Positions 1 to 6,541 of a stretch of DNA of 59,260 nucleotides are shown here, piece by piece (position 1 is the stretch's first letter; every line of letters starts with the position of its first letter). Where the stretch lies: positions 1 through 59,260 of the forward strand of contig NZ_RHLN01000022.1 of NCBI RefSeq assembly GCF_004121075.1, in the 5' to 3' direction. The DNA comes from Lutibacter sp. HS1-25. Lineage in GTDB: Bacteria > Bacteroidota > Bacteroidia > Flavobacteriales > Flavobacteriaceae. Made by a program: the position numbers and the translations under genes. Under the pieces are notes generated by a model. That model was given only the letters and a program-made list of their open reading frames with translations, was not told where the DNA came from and did not search any database.

Positions 1-96
1 CTAAGAAATAAAGTATCAATTTTTCATAAAATTAAAGTTTGAGTTAAGTTAATTGTTTAATGCCTGGTGAGTCATAACACCGGGCATTTTGTTTTT
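1..96 (+). ncRNA. Small RNA copy 1 (promoter outside window)
   Basis: This is the transcript part of unit 1; its promoter lies left of the window, so the 5' end is open. The terminator stem TGCCTGGTG (61-69) pairs with CACCGGGCA (78-86) across the loop agtcataa and is followed by TTTTGTTTTT. The function is unknown. Calling it an RNA gene is an inference from promoter, terminator and conservation. Confidence 0.7.
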
Positions 97-194
97 AAAA
101 AAGATTTTAACAGGGAGAAAAATTTGTAAAATATTTAGTTAAATAACTTTAATAAAAAATAGCTTAAATACCGTTAAAAAACCTATAAATCTAA

Positions 195-242
195 CACGAC
201 ATTTTATGTCGTGAATTAACTCAAATAACTGGTTTATCTTTG
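195..242 (+). promoter_or_regulatory. Palindromic operator plus -7 element for sRNA copy 2
   Basis: A perfect palindrome CACGACATTTTATGTCGTG lies at 195-213. It is followed by 21 bp and TATCTTTG (235-242), which fits the Bacteroidota -7 consensus TAnnTTTG. The start is predicted near 246. The palindrome centre is then about -42, the usual position of a class II activator site, and there is no clear TTTG -33 box. Confidence 0.75.
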
Positions 243-245
243 TAG

Positions 246-345
246 TGTACTAAGAAATAAAGTATCAATTTTTCATAAAATTAAAGTTTGAGTTAAGTTA
301 ATTGTTTAATGCCTGGTGAGTCATAACACCGGGCATTTTGTTTTT
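246..345 (+). ncRNA. Small RNA copy 2
   Basis: A predicted ~100-nt transcript runs from about 246 to the T tract after the hairpin 310-335. It looks identical to copies 1, 3 and 4. The 5' half is AT-rich and probably unpaired. The element TTAAAGTTTGAGTTAAG is shared almost unchanged with the lone copy near 21.1 kb and could be a target-pairing segment (inference). Confidence 0.75.
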
Positions 346-443
346 AAAAAAGATTTTAACAGGGAGAAAAATTTGTAAAATATTTAGTTAAATAACTTTA
401 ATAAAAAATAGCTTAAATACCGTTAAAAAACCTATAAATCTAA

Positions 444-491
444 CACGACATTTTATGTCGTGAATTAACTCAAATAACTGGTTTATCTTTG
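444..491 (+). promoter_or_regulatory. Operator and -7 element for sRNA copy 3
   Basis: Same palindrome (444-462), 21-bp gap and TATCTTTG (484-491) as the copy at 195-242. Confidence 0.75.
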
Positions 492-494
492 TAG

Positions 495-594
495 TGTACT
501 AAGAAATAAAGTATCAATTTTTCATAAAATTAAAGTTTGAGTTAAGTTAATTGTTTAATGCCTGGTGAGTCATAACACCGGGCATTTTGTTTTT
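495..594 (+). ncRNA. Small RNA copy 3
   Basis: Identical by eye to copy 2, with its own promoter and its own terminator (hairpin 559-584 followed by T-rich sequence). Confidence 0.75.
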
Positions 595-692
595 AAAAAA
601 GATTTTAACAGGGAGAAAAATTTGTAAAATATTTAGTTAAATAACTTTAATAAAAAATAGCTTAAATACCGTTAAAAAACCTATAAATCTAA

Positions 693-740
693 CACGACAT
701 TTTATGTCGTGAATTAACTCAAATAACTGGTTTATCTTTG
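693..740 (+). promoter_or_regulatory. Operator and -7 element for sRNA copy 4
   Basis: Same palindrome (693-711), 21-bp gap and TATCTTTG (733-740) as the preceding copies. Confidence 0.75.
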
Positions 741-743
741 TAG

Positions 744-843
744 TGTACTAAGAAATAAAGTATCAATTTTTCATAAAATTAAAGTTTGAGTTAAGTTAAT
801 TGTTTAATGCCTGGTGAGTCATAACACCGGGCATTTTGTTTTT
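744..843 (+). ncRNA. Small RNA copy 4
   Basis: Identical by eye to copies 1-3. It is the last of the four perfect copies. Confidence 0.75.
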
Positions 844-941
844 AAAAAAGATTTTAACAGGGAGAAAAATTTGTAAAATATTTAGTTAAATAACTTTAAT
901 AAAAAATAGCTTAAATACCGTTAAAAAACCTATAAATCTAA

Positions 942-989
942 CACGACATTTTATGTCGTGAATTAACTCAAATAACTGGTTTATCTTTG
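942..989 (+). promoter_or_regulatory. Operator and -7 element for sRNA copy 5
   Basis: Same palindrome (942-960), 21-bp gap and TATCTTTG (982-989), at the end of unit 4. Confidence 0.75.
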
Positions 990-992
990 TAG

Positions 993-1092
993 TGTACTAA
1001 GAAATAAAGTATCAATTTTTCATAAAATTAAAGTTTGAGTTAAGTTAATTGTTCAATGCCTGGTGATTCATAACACCGGGCATTTTGTTTTT
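993..1092 (+). ncRNA. Small RNA copy 5 (slightly diverged)
   Basis: The promoter is identical to copies 2-4. The transcript differs at a few bases (attgttcaatg; loop gattcataa), while the stem TGCCTGGTG/CACCGGGCA is unchanged. The spacer behind it is clearly more diverged than in units 1-4, so this is an older unit of the array. Confidence 0.72.
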
Positions 1093-1190
1093 AAAAAAGA
1101 TTTTAACAGGTAATAAAATTTGTAAAATATTTAATTAAATAACTTTAATAAAAAATAGCTCAAATATTGTTAAAGAATCTATAAATCAGA

Positions 1191-1238
1191 TACGACAGTA
1201 CTTGTCGTGTATAAACTGATATTGCTGGTTTATCTTTG
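1191..1238 (+). promoter_or_regulatory. Diverged operator and -7 element for sRNA copy 6
   Basis: The palindrome TACGACAGTACTTGTCGTG (1191-1209) keeps both arms although its centre differs from the other units. Exactly 21 bp separate it from TATCTTTG (1231-1238). Arms, gap length and -7 box stay fixed while the sequence between them has changed, which points to function. Confidence 0.75.
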
Positions 1239-1241
1239 TAG

Positions 1242-1332
1242 TGTACTTAGAGATTAAGTACAAGTTTTCATAAATTAAAGTTTGAGTTAATTGTCTTTGC
1301 CCAGTGGTTCATAACGCTGGGCATTTTTTTTT
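1242..1332 (+). ncRNA. Small RNA copy 6 (diverged, end of array)
   Basis: A shorter version that lacks the AAGTT piece before the hairpin. It keeps GTACT at the start, TTTTCATAAATTAAAGTTTGAG, and a terminator whose stem is now TGCCCAGTG/CGCTGGGCA (1298-1306 with 1315-1323). The changed pairs are compensatory relative to copies 1-5. The loop gttcataa keeps TCATAA, and nine T follow the stem. Confidence 0.72.
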
Positions 1333-1393
1333 GCATTATTTTATTTTAGTACCCAGTTAGGATTATAAGACAGTTAAAATATAAGTAAAAAAT

Positions 1394-1486
1394 GCGTTAG
1401 GGATAGCATCGGCATCCTTTTTTACAATGCAACGCAGTGGAGTTGTAAAAAAGATATAGCGGAAAGCCCGACCTGCAAGGAAACGC
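1394..1486 (+). ncRNA. Structured RNA candidate, flavobacterial repeat type (Flavo-1-like?)
   Basis: Nested pairings are visible: GCGTT (1394) with AACGC (end), GGG with CCC of the block GCGGAAAGCCCGACC, and CCTTTTTTAC with GTAAAAAAGA around an inner hairpin. From memory, very similar sequences recur in intergenic regions of many flavobacteria, and this may be the Rfam Flavo-1 motif; I could not check that. It lies downstream of, and convergent with, the metallo-hydrolase gene. The strand is chosen by the G-rich/C-rich block order and could be reversed. Confidence 0.5.
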
Positions 1487-1550
1487 CTAAATTAATAAGG
1501 TTTTTAAAATATTAATTTTGATAATAAATTTGTATTGACAATTAAATTTT

Positions 1551-2681
1551 TTACTGAAGCCACCATTTTTCAACAGGAAAATCACTGGTTCCTAAAACAA
1601 TAGGTTCACCAATTTTTGGTGTTGTAATTTGAACATTTAATTCATTGGCTTTTTTGGTTGCTCTTTTAATTGGATCATCCCAGCTGTGTAGCGCCAATTT
1701 AAAGGCTCCCCAGTGTATTGGCATAGTCAAATTGCTTTGCACATCAATACTGGCTTGTATGGTCTCCTCTGGAGTCATGTGTATTTGTGCCCACTGTTCA
1801 TTGTATTGTCCGCATTCAACCATTGCAAAATCAAAAGGACCATATTTATTTCCAATTTCTTTAAAATGTTTTCCATAACCGCTATCGCCACTAAAAAATA
1901 GCTTGTAATTGTTAGATTTTAATACCCACGAAGACCACAAAGTACTGTTTCTATTGGTAAGCCCACGACCTGAAAAATGACGTGCAGGCGTTGAAATAAA
2001 TTCAATACCCTTGTGATTTATGTTTTCCCACCAATCAAATTCAGTTATTTTGTTGGCTTCAACACCCCAAGAAGTTAAATGTGCTTTGATACCTAACGGC
2101 ACATAAAATTTTGAAACTTTATCTTTTAATTTTACAATGGAACCATAATCTAAATGGTCATAATGATCGTGAGAAATTAGTACTACATCAATATTTGGTA
2201 AAGAATCTATGGTTATTGGCAATTCTTTTTGAAATCTTTTAGAGCCTAAAAAAGGACTAGGTGCTGGAACATTACCCAGCATTGGATCAATAAAAATATT
2301 GAGTCCTTCCATTTCAATAAAAGTTGTTGAATGTCCAAACCAAGTAATTCTGGGTTGATTTGGTTTATTTTCAAAATACTTTTTTGTTATTTTTTCAACA
2401 GGTAATTTTTTAGAAGGTGTTTTATTGTTATCATCTGTAAAAAATTTCGGAATTGTACTCCATTTAAAACCTGTATTTTGTAAAGTTTTTTCACTGTTTT
2501 TAAAAGCTCCGTTTAAAAAATTAGGCGATTTTCTAATTCTTTCTAAACTTTGATCTTTTGCGCCAGCACCAAACTCTGGACTTACATTTACAAAAACCAC
2601 TCCAACTAGTGTAAAAACACCCACAATTGACAGTACGCTAATCATCATTATTTTTAAAATTTTAAGTATATTTTTAAGCAT
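1551..2681 (-). CDS. Membrane-anchored metallo-beta-lactamase-fold hydrolase (NAPE-PLD/UlaG-like)
   Basis: 376 residues. An N-terminal hydrophobic segment (about 8-31) should anchor the protein in the membrane or act as an uncleaved signal. The metallo-beta-lactamase fold follows: WFGHST near 114-119, the zinc motif HDHYDH at 171-176, FSGDSGYG for the second metal region, and a late HWGAF with the last His. The arrangement resembles the N-acyl-phosphatidylethanolamine phospholipase D-like branch; the substrate cannot be told from sequence. The start overlaps the end of the upstream SDR gene by 8 bp, so the two are almost certainly co-transcribed with the TetR gene before them. Confidence 0.9.
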   Translation of the reverse strand: MLKNILKILKIMMISVLSIVGVFTLVGVVFVNVSPEFGAGAKDQSLERIRKSPNFLNGAFKNSEKTLQNTGFKWSTIPKFFTDDNNKTPSKKLPVEKITKKYFENKPNQPRITWFGHSTTFIEMEGLNIFIDPMLGNVPAPSPFLGSKRFQKELPITIDSLPNIDVVLISHDHYDHLDYGSIVKLKDKVSKFYVPLGIKAHLTSWGVEANKITEFDWWENINHKGIEFISTPARHFSGRGLTNRNSTLWSSWVLKSNNYKLFFSGDSGYGKHFKEIGNKYGPFDFAMVECGQYNEQWAQIHMTPEETIQASIDVQSNLTMPIHWGAFKLALHSWDDPIKRATKKANELNVQITTPKIGEPIVLGTSDFPVEKWWLQ

Positions 2682-3462
2682 TTTTAACCTCCTGCATTTT
2701 TCTAATTTGTTTCAATATCATTTTTTTAGGACTAAAAGGTATGCCTGCCATCATAATTTTTTGCGACAATGTAAGTCCAGAAATTACATCTATTTTTCCA
2801 GCCATCATGCCATTATAACCATCTAAAGCTACCGAATAAGCTGAGGCAGTTTTTTTAAACATTGCTGTTTTTTCCATACCCGAAATGCGTCCAAATTCGG
2901 TTTCAGTAGCGCCAGGTAATAAGGCTGTAACAGTTACATTTGTATCGTGTAATTCTTCAGCAATGGCGTTGCTAAATGATGTTACATAGGCTTTTGTTGC
3001 AAAATAAACAGCTTGTAAAGGTCCGGGCATTAAACTTGCAGTAGATGATACATTTAGTATTTTTCCGCTATTTTTGTTTACAAAATCAGTTAAAAAAAGA
3101 CGTGTTAAAATTGTAAGCGCAACAATATTTAGGTTAATCATTGCCAAATCATCTTCCAAAGCTCTCTCGTGAAATTTTCCCAGTCCGCCAAAACCAGCAT
3201 TATTTATCAAGTAATCTATTTCAATTCCTAAATTTTTTACATTTTCGTATATTTCTTTTGAAGCATTTGGTTGCGATAAATCTTTGGTAATTACAATAAC
3301 TTCAATTTTATACTGATGTTCTAATTCGTTTTTTAGTTGAAATAATTTTTCTTCATTTCTTGCTACAATAACCAAGTTTTCTCCTTTTGAAGCGTGTATT
3401 TTTGCAAATTCTTTACCTATTCCGGTAGATGCTCCAGTAATTAATGCGGTTTTAGTATTCAT
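2674..3462 (-). CDS. Short-chain dehydrogenase/reductase
   Basis: 262 residues with a classical SDR fold. The cofactor motif GASTGIG is near residues 10-16 and NNAG near 87-90. The catalytic set is a Ser in SSTAS and Tyr/Lys in YFATK. The C-terminus (about 200-260) is longer than in the smallest SDRs and basic. It is the middle gene of a TetR-SDR-metallo-hydrolase operon; the 8-bp overlap with the hydrolase suggests translational coupling. A palindromic element in its leader (3487-3506) may add local control. The natural substrate is unknown; lipid or xenobiotic carbonyls would fit the neighbours but this is a guess. Confidence 0.9.
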   Translation of the reverse strand: MNTKTALITGASTGIGKEFAKIHASKGENLVIVARNEEKLFQLKNELEHQYKIEVIVITKDLSQPNASKEIYENVKNLGIEIDYLINNAGFGGLGKFHERALEDDLAMINLNIVALTILTRLFLTDFVNKNSGKILNVSSTASLMPGPLQAVYFATKAYVTSFSNAIAEELHDTNVTVTALLPGATETEFGRISGMEKTAMFKKTASAYSVALDGYNGMMAGKIDVISGLTLSQKIMMAGIPFSPKKMILKQIRKMQEVKNA

Positions 3463-3486
3463 TGTTTTTTTAGTTTTAGTTTATAT

Positions 3487-3506
3487 TTGATTGATTATTC
3501 ACTCAA
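3487..3506. promoter_or_regulatory. Candidate TetR operator in the SDR leader
   Basis: TTGATTGATTATTCACTCAA has the symmetric pattern TTGAnTGAnnnnTCAnTCAA. It lies between the TetR stop and the SDR start, where the operon's own repressor could bind. The symmetry is seen; the function is inferred. Confidence 0.4.
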
Positions 3507-3523
3507 AAAGCAAAATAATTTTT

Positions 3524-4087
3524 TTAAGGTTTTAAATAATTATAAAAAAGTTCCCAAGCTTTTTCAATAAAAGCCTGATCATTTTTTAATGCTGGATTTA
3601 AAGTTAAATGTTTAATTATTGAAGTAATAAGTGCAAACATAGACTGCATTAAAAAGTAAATATCAATATTTGTAATAACTTTATTATCAATATAACCTTG
3701 AATTATTTCTCCAAATAAATGGTATTTTGCAATTATTTCAGGATGATTTTTGATGCTTTCAGAATAAATAGAATTATCAGCTTGTAATAAAAACTGAAAC
3801 TTTATAGGGTTTTCAAGTCCCCAATTCCAAGAATTTGACCAAATTAATCTTATTTTACTAACATCAGATGTTAATTTATCAATGTCTTTTAAAATAACAT
3901 TGGTATATTCTTTTTTAAGATCTACATACAAATCTGTAATTAAATCATCTTTGGTTTTAAAATAGTGAAATAATATGCCTGCACTTACGCCAGCTTCTTT
4001 AGAAATTGCCGAAGTAGGTGTTGCATGAAAACCTCTTTCAACAAATAGTTTTGTTGCAGCGGCTAATAATTGTTCTCTTTTATCCAT
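3524..4087 (-). CDS. TetR/AcrR-family transcriptional regulator
   Basis: 187 residues. The N-terminal TetR DNA-binding domain is clear: REQLLAAATKLFVERGFHATPTSAISKEAGVSAGILFHYFKTKDDL, with the recognition helix in the VSAGILFHYF stretch. The rest (about 60-187) is the helical ligand-binding and dimer domain, without recognisable ligand signature. It is the first gene of an operon with the SDR and metallo-hydrolase genes. A palindrome at 4094-4109 overlaps its predicted transcription start, so it probably represses itself and the operon. Confidence 0.92.
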   Translation of the reverse strand: MDKREQLLAAATKLFVERGFHATPTSAISKEAGVSAGILFHYFKTKDDLITDLYVDLKKEYTNVILKDIDKLTSDVSKIRLIWSNSWNWGLENPIKFQFLLQADNSIYSESIKNHPEIIAKYHLFGEIIQGYIDNKVITNIDIYFLMQSMFALITSIIKHLTLNPALKNDQAFIEKAWELFYNYLKP

Positions 4088-4093
4088 TTTTAA

Positions 4094-4117
4094 TTGACTA
4101 ATCAGTCAACAAAAGTA
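4094..4117 (-). promoter_or_regulatory. TetR promoter with overlapping operator palindrome
   Basis: On the minus strand TACTTTTG (4110-4117) fits the -7 consensus and predicts a start near 4106. The near-perfect palindrome TTGACTAATCAGTCAA (4094-4109) covers that start and sits 6 bp from the TetR start codon. A bound repressor here would block transcription, the usual autoregulation of TetR genes. Confidence 0.6.
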
Positions 4118-4219
4118 ATACTTTTTTTTTAATTCAAAATTAAATTTAAAATAGGAGTAGTTTTAAGCTAAATTGAGCTTGTTTAAATTTTGGGTTATTA
4201 AACTAAAAAAATGGAAAAA

Positions 4220-4954
4220 TTACCCTAAAATTATTTTTAATAACGTAACAATACCAGTTATAAAAATTAATATAAGTACCATTGATTTAAATTTTTCTTC
4301 AGAAATACGTTCCAATATTTTTTTACCAATATAGGTTCCTAAAATGCTAGCAGCTAACAATGGCAAAATTAAATACAAATCGTGCGGATGAATATATCCA
4401 TTTAAATAGTAAACACCACTTCTGCTTAAATCAATTCCCAAATCAATAATTGCTGAAGTTGCAATAAAAACTTCCATTTTTAAATTAAATGAAGCCAAAG
4501 TGATCCCTCTAATTGCGCCTCCTGTTCCAATTAATCCTGCAACTAAACCTGAAAATGATCCTCCAATAACTGAATTTTTTTTAGTTGGAGTAACTTCTAA
4601 ATGTTTGAAAAATAAAAAAGTTAAACTGGTTAAAATCAGAAAAATAGCTAACAATATTTCCAAAATATTTGATTGAATAAATTGACTTAAATAAGCACCA
4701 ATAATTACAAAAATTACAGCTGGAATCCCTATCCAAATAAGTAGTTTTATATCGAATCCTTTTCTAAAAAAGGCAATTTTAGTAATGTTACTTGACACAT
4801 GAAAAATTGCAGTAATACCCAATACAGAATGAAAATCTAGAAAAAAACTTGCCAATGGAACAAAAAACAAAGAAGATCCAAACCCGCCAATTGTACCCAA
4901 TATTTCAGCGAGTAATGCCAATAAAATAAATATAATTAGATGGTCTAATAACAT
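4220..4954 (-). CDS. TauE/SafE-family (DUF81) membrane permease
   Basis: 244 residues, almost wholly hydrophobic, with about eight membrane helices in two halves. The repeated GTIGGFGSS (near 20) and GTGGAIRG (near 143) loops are typical of TauE/SafE sulfite or sulfonate exporters. Such proteins export small sulfur-containing or organic anions; the substrate here is not predictable. It stands alone, with 132 bp to the TetR gene and its own upstream region. No clear TAnnTTTG box was found directly before it. Confidence 0.85.
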   Translation of the reverse strand: MLLDHLIIFILLALLAEILGTIGGFGSSLFFVPLASFFLDFHSVLGITAIFHVSSNITKIAFFRKGFDIKLLIWIGIPAVIFVIIGAYLSQFIQSNILEILLAIFLILTSLTFLFFKHLEVTPTKKNSVIGGSFSGLVAGLIGTGGAIRGITLASFNLKMEVFIATSAIIDLGIDLSRSGVYYLNGYIHPHDLYLILPLLAASILGTYIGKKILERISEEKFKSMVLILIFITGIVTLLKIILG

Positions 4955-5019
4955 TTTAAATTAAACTACATTAAAATTTAATGAATGCAGTTCTTTAAAA
5001 TTACAATTTTTTTAGGGAT

Positions 5020-5949
5020 TTATAATGAATAATTTTGGCCTTGCCATAAATTGTGTTGCGCTAAGTATTTATCAATTTTTGCGACTATTTCAAAATTTTT
5101 CAAACCCCATTTAGGTGCAATTAACAAATCGCTTGGTGTTTCACTAATAAATCTTTCAATAATAATATTTGGTCTAAGATGGGTAATAAATTCTGAAATA
5201 AATTCGATGTAATTTTCTACAGTAAATAAATCAAATTTTTCAGGATTTCGATTGTATTGTGCTGCCATTACCGAGTTTTTTACAATTTGTAACTGATGAA
5301 TTTTTAAGGTATCAATTGGTAATTTAGAGACTTCAACAGCATGTTGTAATAAATCTTGTTTTGATTCGCCAGGCAAGCCTAAAATAATGTGTGCTCCTAA
5401 GTGAAACCCTTTGTTTTTACACTTTTCAAAAGTGGTTTTGGTTTCTTCAAAAGTGTGACATCTGTTTACTGAAAGCAGTGTTTTTTCATTGGTACTTTCA
5501 ACCCCAAATTCTAAAGCAATAAAATATTTTTTTGATAAAAATGAGAGATAATCAATTACTTCATCTGAAATACAATCGGGACGCGTACCAATTACCAAGC
5601 CAATAATATTTGGAACATTTAACGCATCCTGATACATTTTTTTAAGCGAATTTATAGCAGCATAAGTGTTTGTATATGCTTGAAAATAAGCTAAATAATG
5701 ATTGTAATCTTTCTTTTTTGAAAAAAATTGAATACCGTGTTCTAATTGTTCTTTAATGCTTTTTTCGGGTTCACAATAATCTGGATTAAAAGTATTGTTA
5801 TTGCAATAAGTACAACCGCCATAGCCTTTAGAACCATCTCGGTTTGGACAAGAAAATCCAATGTCGAGGGCTATTTTTTGAACGCGTTCACCAAATTGTA
5901 GTTTGATAAATGATGAATAATCTAAATAACGTTTTCCTGAAAATTGCAT
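5020..5949 (-). CDS. TIGR01212-family (YhcC-like) radical SAM protein
   Basis: 309 residues. The radical SAM cluster is C34, C46 and C49 in CPNRDGSKGYGGCTYC, the spacing of the YhcC/TIGR01212 family rather than the plain CxxxCxxC. Family-typical stretches follow: EFGVEST, GAHIILGLPGE and LKIHQLQI. The family is Elp3-related; its reaction is not established to my knowledge. The -7 element TAATTTTG (minus strand, 5954-5961) ends 4 nt before the ATG, which predicts a leaderless mRNA. The gene is divergent from the GreA/GreB-like gene. Confidence 0.88.
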   Translation of the reverse strand: MQFSGKRYLDYSSFIKLQFGERVQKIALDIGFSCPNRDGSKGYGGCTYCNNNTFNPDYCEPEKSIKEQLEHGIQFFSKKKDYNHYLAYFQAYTNTYAAINSLKKMYQDALNVPNIIGLVIGTRPDCISDEVIDYLSFLSKKYFIALEFGVESTNEKTLLSVNRCHTFEETKTTFEKCKNKGFHLGAHIILGLPGESKQDLLQHAVEVSKLPIDTLKIHQLQIVKNSVMAAQYNRNPEKFDLFTVENYIEFISEFITHLRPNIIIERFISETPSDLLIAPKWGLKNFEIVAKIDKYLAQHNLWQGQNYSL

Positions 5950-5953
5950 TTGG

Positions 5954-5961
5954 CAAAATTA
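5954..5961 (-). promoter_or_regulatory. -7 element of a leaderless promoter (radical SAM gene)
   Basis: TAATTTTG on the minus strand ends 4 nt before the start codon at 5949, so transcription should begin at or next to the ATG. Confidence 0.5.
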
Positions 5962-6012
5962 GTTTATAAAATTATTAAAAGATGTTATATTGGGGTATTT
6001 TTACACTTAATT

Positions 6013-6468
6013 ATGAAGGATTTTAAACAAATAAAATTGCATTTGCACAAAGCTTGTACGTTTTATGTAAACGAGCGACTTAAAACGGTTACCAACACCA
6101 TTGAATCTAATCAAAAAGATTTGTTGTCTGAAACCAAAAGTTCGGCTGGCGATAAGCACGAAACAGGTCGCGCTATGTTGCAATTGGAAATGGAAAAAGC
6201 AGGTCAGCAATTAGCTACAATTAACGATATGAAATCTGTTTTAAGTAAAATTGTAGTTGAAAATATTTCAGAAAAAGTGTGTTTGGGTAGTTTAATTATA
6301 ACCAATAAAGCCAATTATTATTTGGCCATAAGTGCAGGTAAATTAACAGTTGATGCTGTAGATTATTTTGCGGTTTCAACCAGTTCACCCATAGGAAAAC
6401 AGCTGTTAGGTAAAAAAAAGGGCGATATTATTGCTTTTAATAGCGCTGAAATACAGATTGTTATCTGA
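6013..6468 (+). CDS. GreA/GreB C-terminal-domain-like protein
   Basis: 151 residues from ATG 6013; an in-frame ATG at 5944 would start inside the divergent gene's promoter and adds non-conserved sequence. The motif SSAGDKHETGRAMLQLEME and the end SPIGKQLLGKKKGDIIAF are typical of transcript-cleavage factors of the GreA/GreB group and of Rnk. The N-terminal coiled coil looks short, so it may bind RNA polymerase without full cleavage activity. Homologues in flavobacteria are, as I recall, often mislabelled 3-oxoacyl-ACP synthase; nothing here supports that. Confidence 0.75.
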   Translation: MKDFKQIKLHLHKACTFYVNERLKTVTNTIESNQKDLLSETKSSAGDKHETGRAMLQLEMEKAGQQLATINDMKSVLSKIVVENISEKVCLGSLIITNKANYYLAISAGKLTVDAVDYFAVSTSSPIGKQLLGKKKGDIIAFNSAEIQIVI

Positions 6469-6479
6469 TAAAATTAAAT

Positions 6480-6504
6480 AAGATCAATTAATTGATCTTA
6501 TTTT
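6480..6504 (+). terminator. Palindromic terminator after the GreA/GreB-like gene
   Basis: AAGATCAATTAATTGATCTT (6480-6499) is a perfect 20-bp palindrome followed by atttt. It is 12 bp past the stop. It could also be an operator for the next gene, since TATATTTG (6507-6514) follows at once. Confidence 0.45.
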
Positions 6505-6506
6505 TA

Positions 6507-6514
6507 TATATTTG
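6507..6514 (+). promoter_or_regulatory. -7 element of the AAA/DUF4143 gene
   Basis: TATATTTG fits TAnnTTTG and predicts a start near 6518, 24 bp before the ATG at 6542. Confidence 0.45.
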
Positions 6515-6541
6515 TAAATAGAATCAATAAGTTGACTTTAA

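Larger units (their letters stand above)
1..1332 (+). repeat. Tandem array of a 249-bp sRNA gene unit (5 full, 1 partial)
   Basis: Units begin at 1, 250, 499, 748, 997 and 1246, an exact period of 249 bp. Units 1-4 look identical base for base, unit 5 has the same length with scattered substitutions, and unit 6 stops after its terminator. Each unit holds a transcript region with a terminator hairpin, an AT-rich spacer, a 19-bp palindrome and a TATCTTTG promoter element that drives the next unit. The array reaches the first base of the window, so more copies probably lie to the left. No protein-coding ORF is present. Confidence 0.95.

Noticed and set aside
1..1332. CRISPR array or plain satellite DNA
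   Set aside because: The repeat is 249 bp with no unique spacers and no cas genes. The promoter, terminator and a covarying copy elsewhere speak for RNA genes.
5944..6012. N-terminal extension of the GreA/GreB-like protein from ATG 5944
   Set aside because: It would begin inside the start of the divergent gene and read through its -7 box; the residues do not fit the family.
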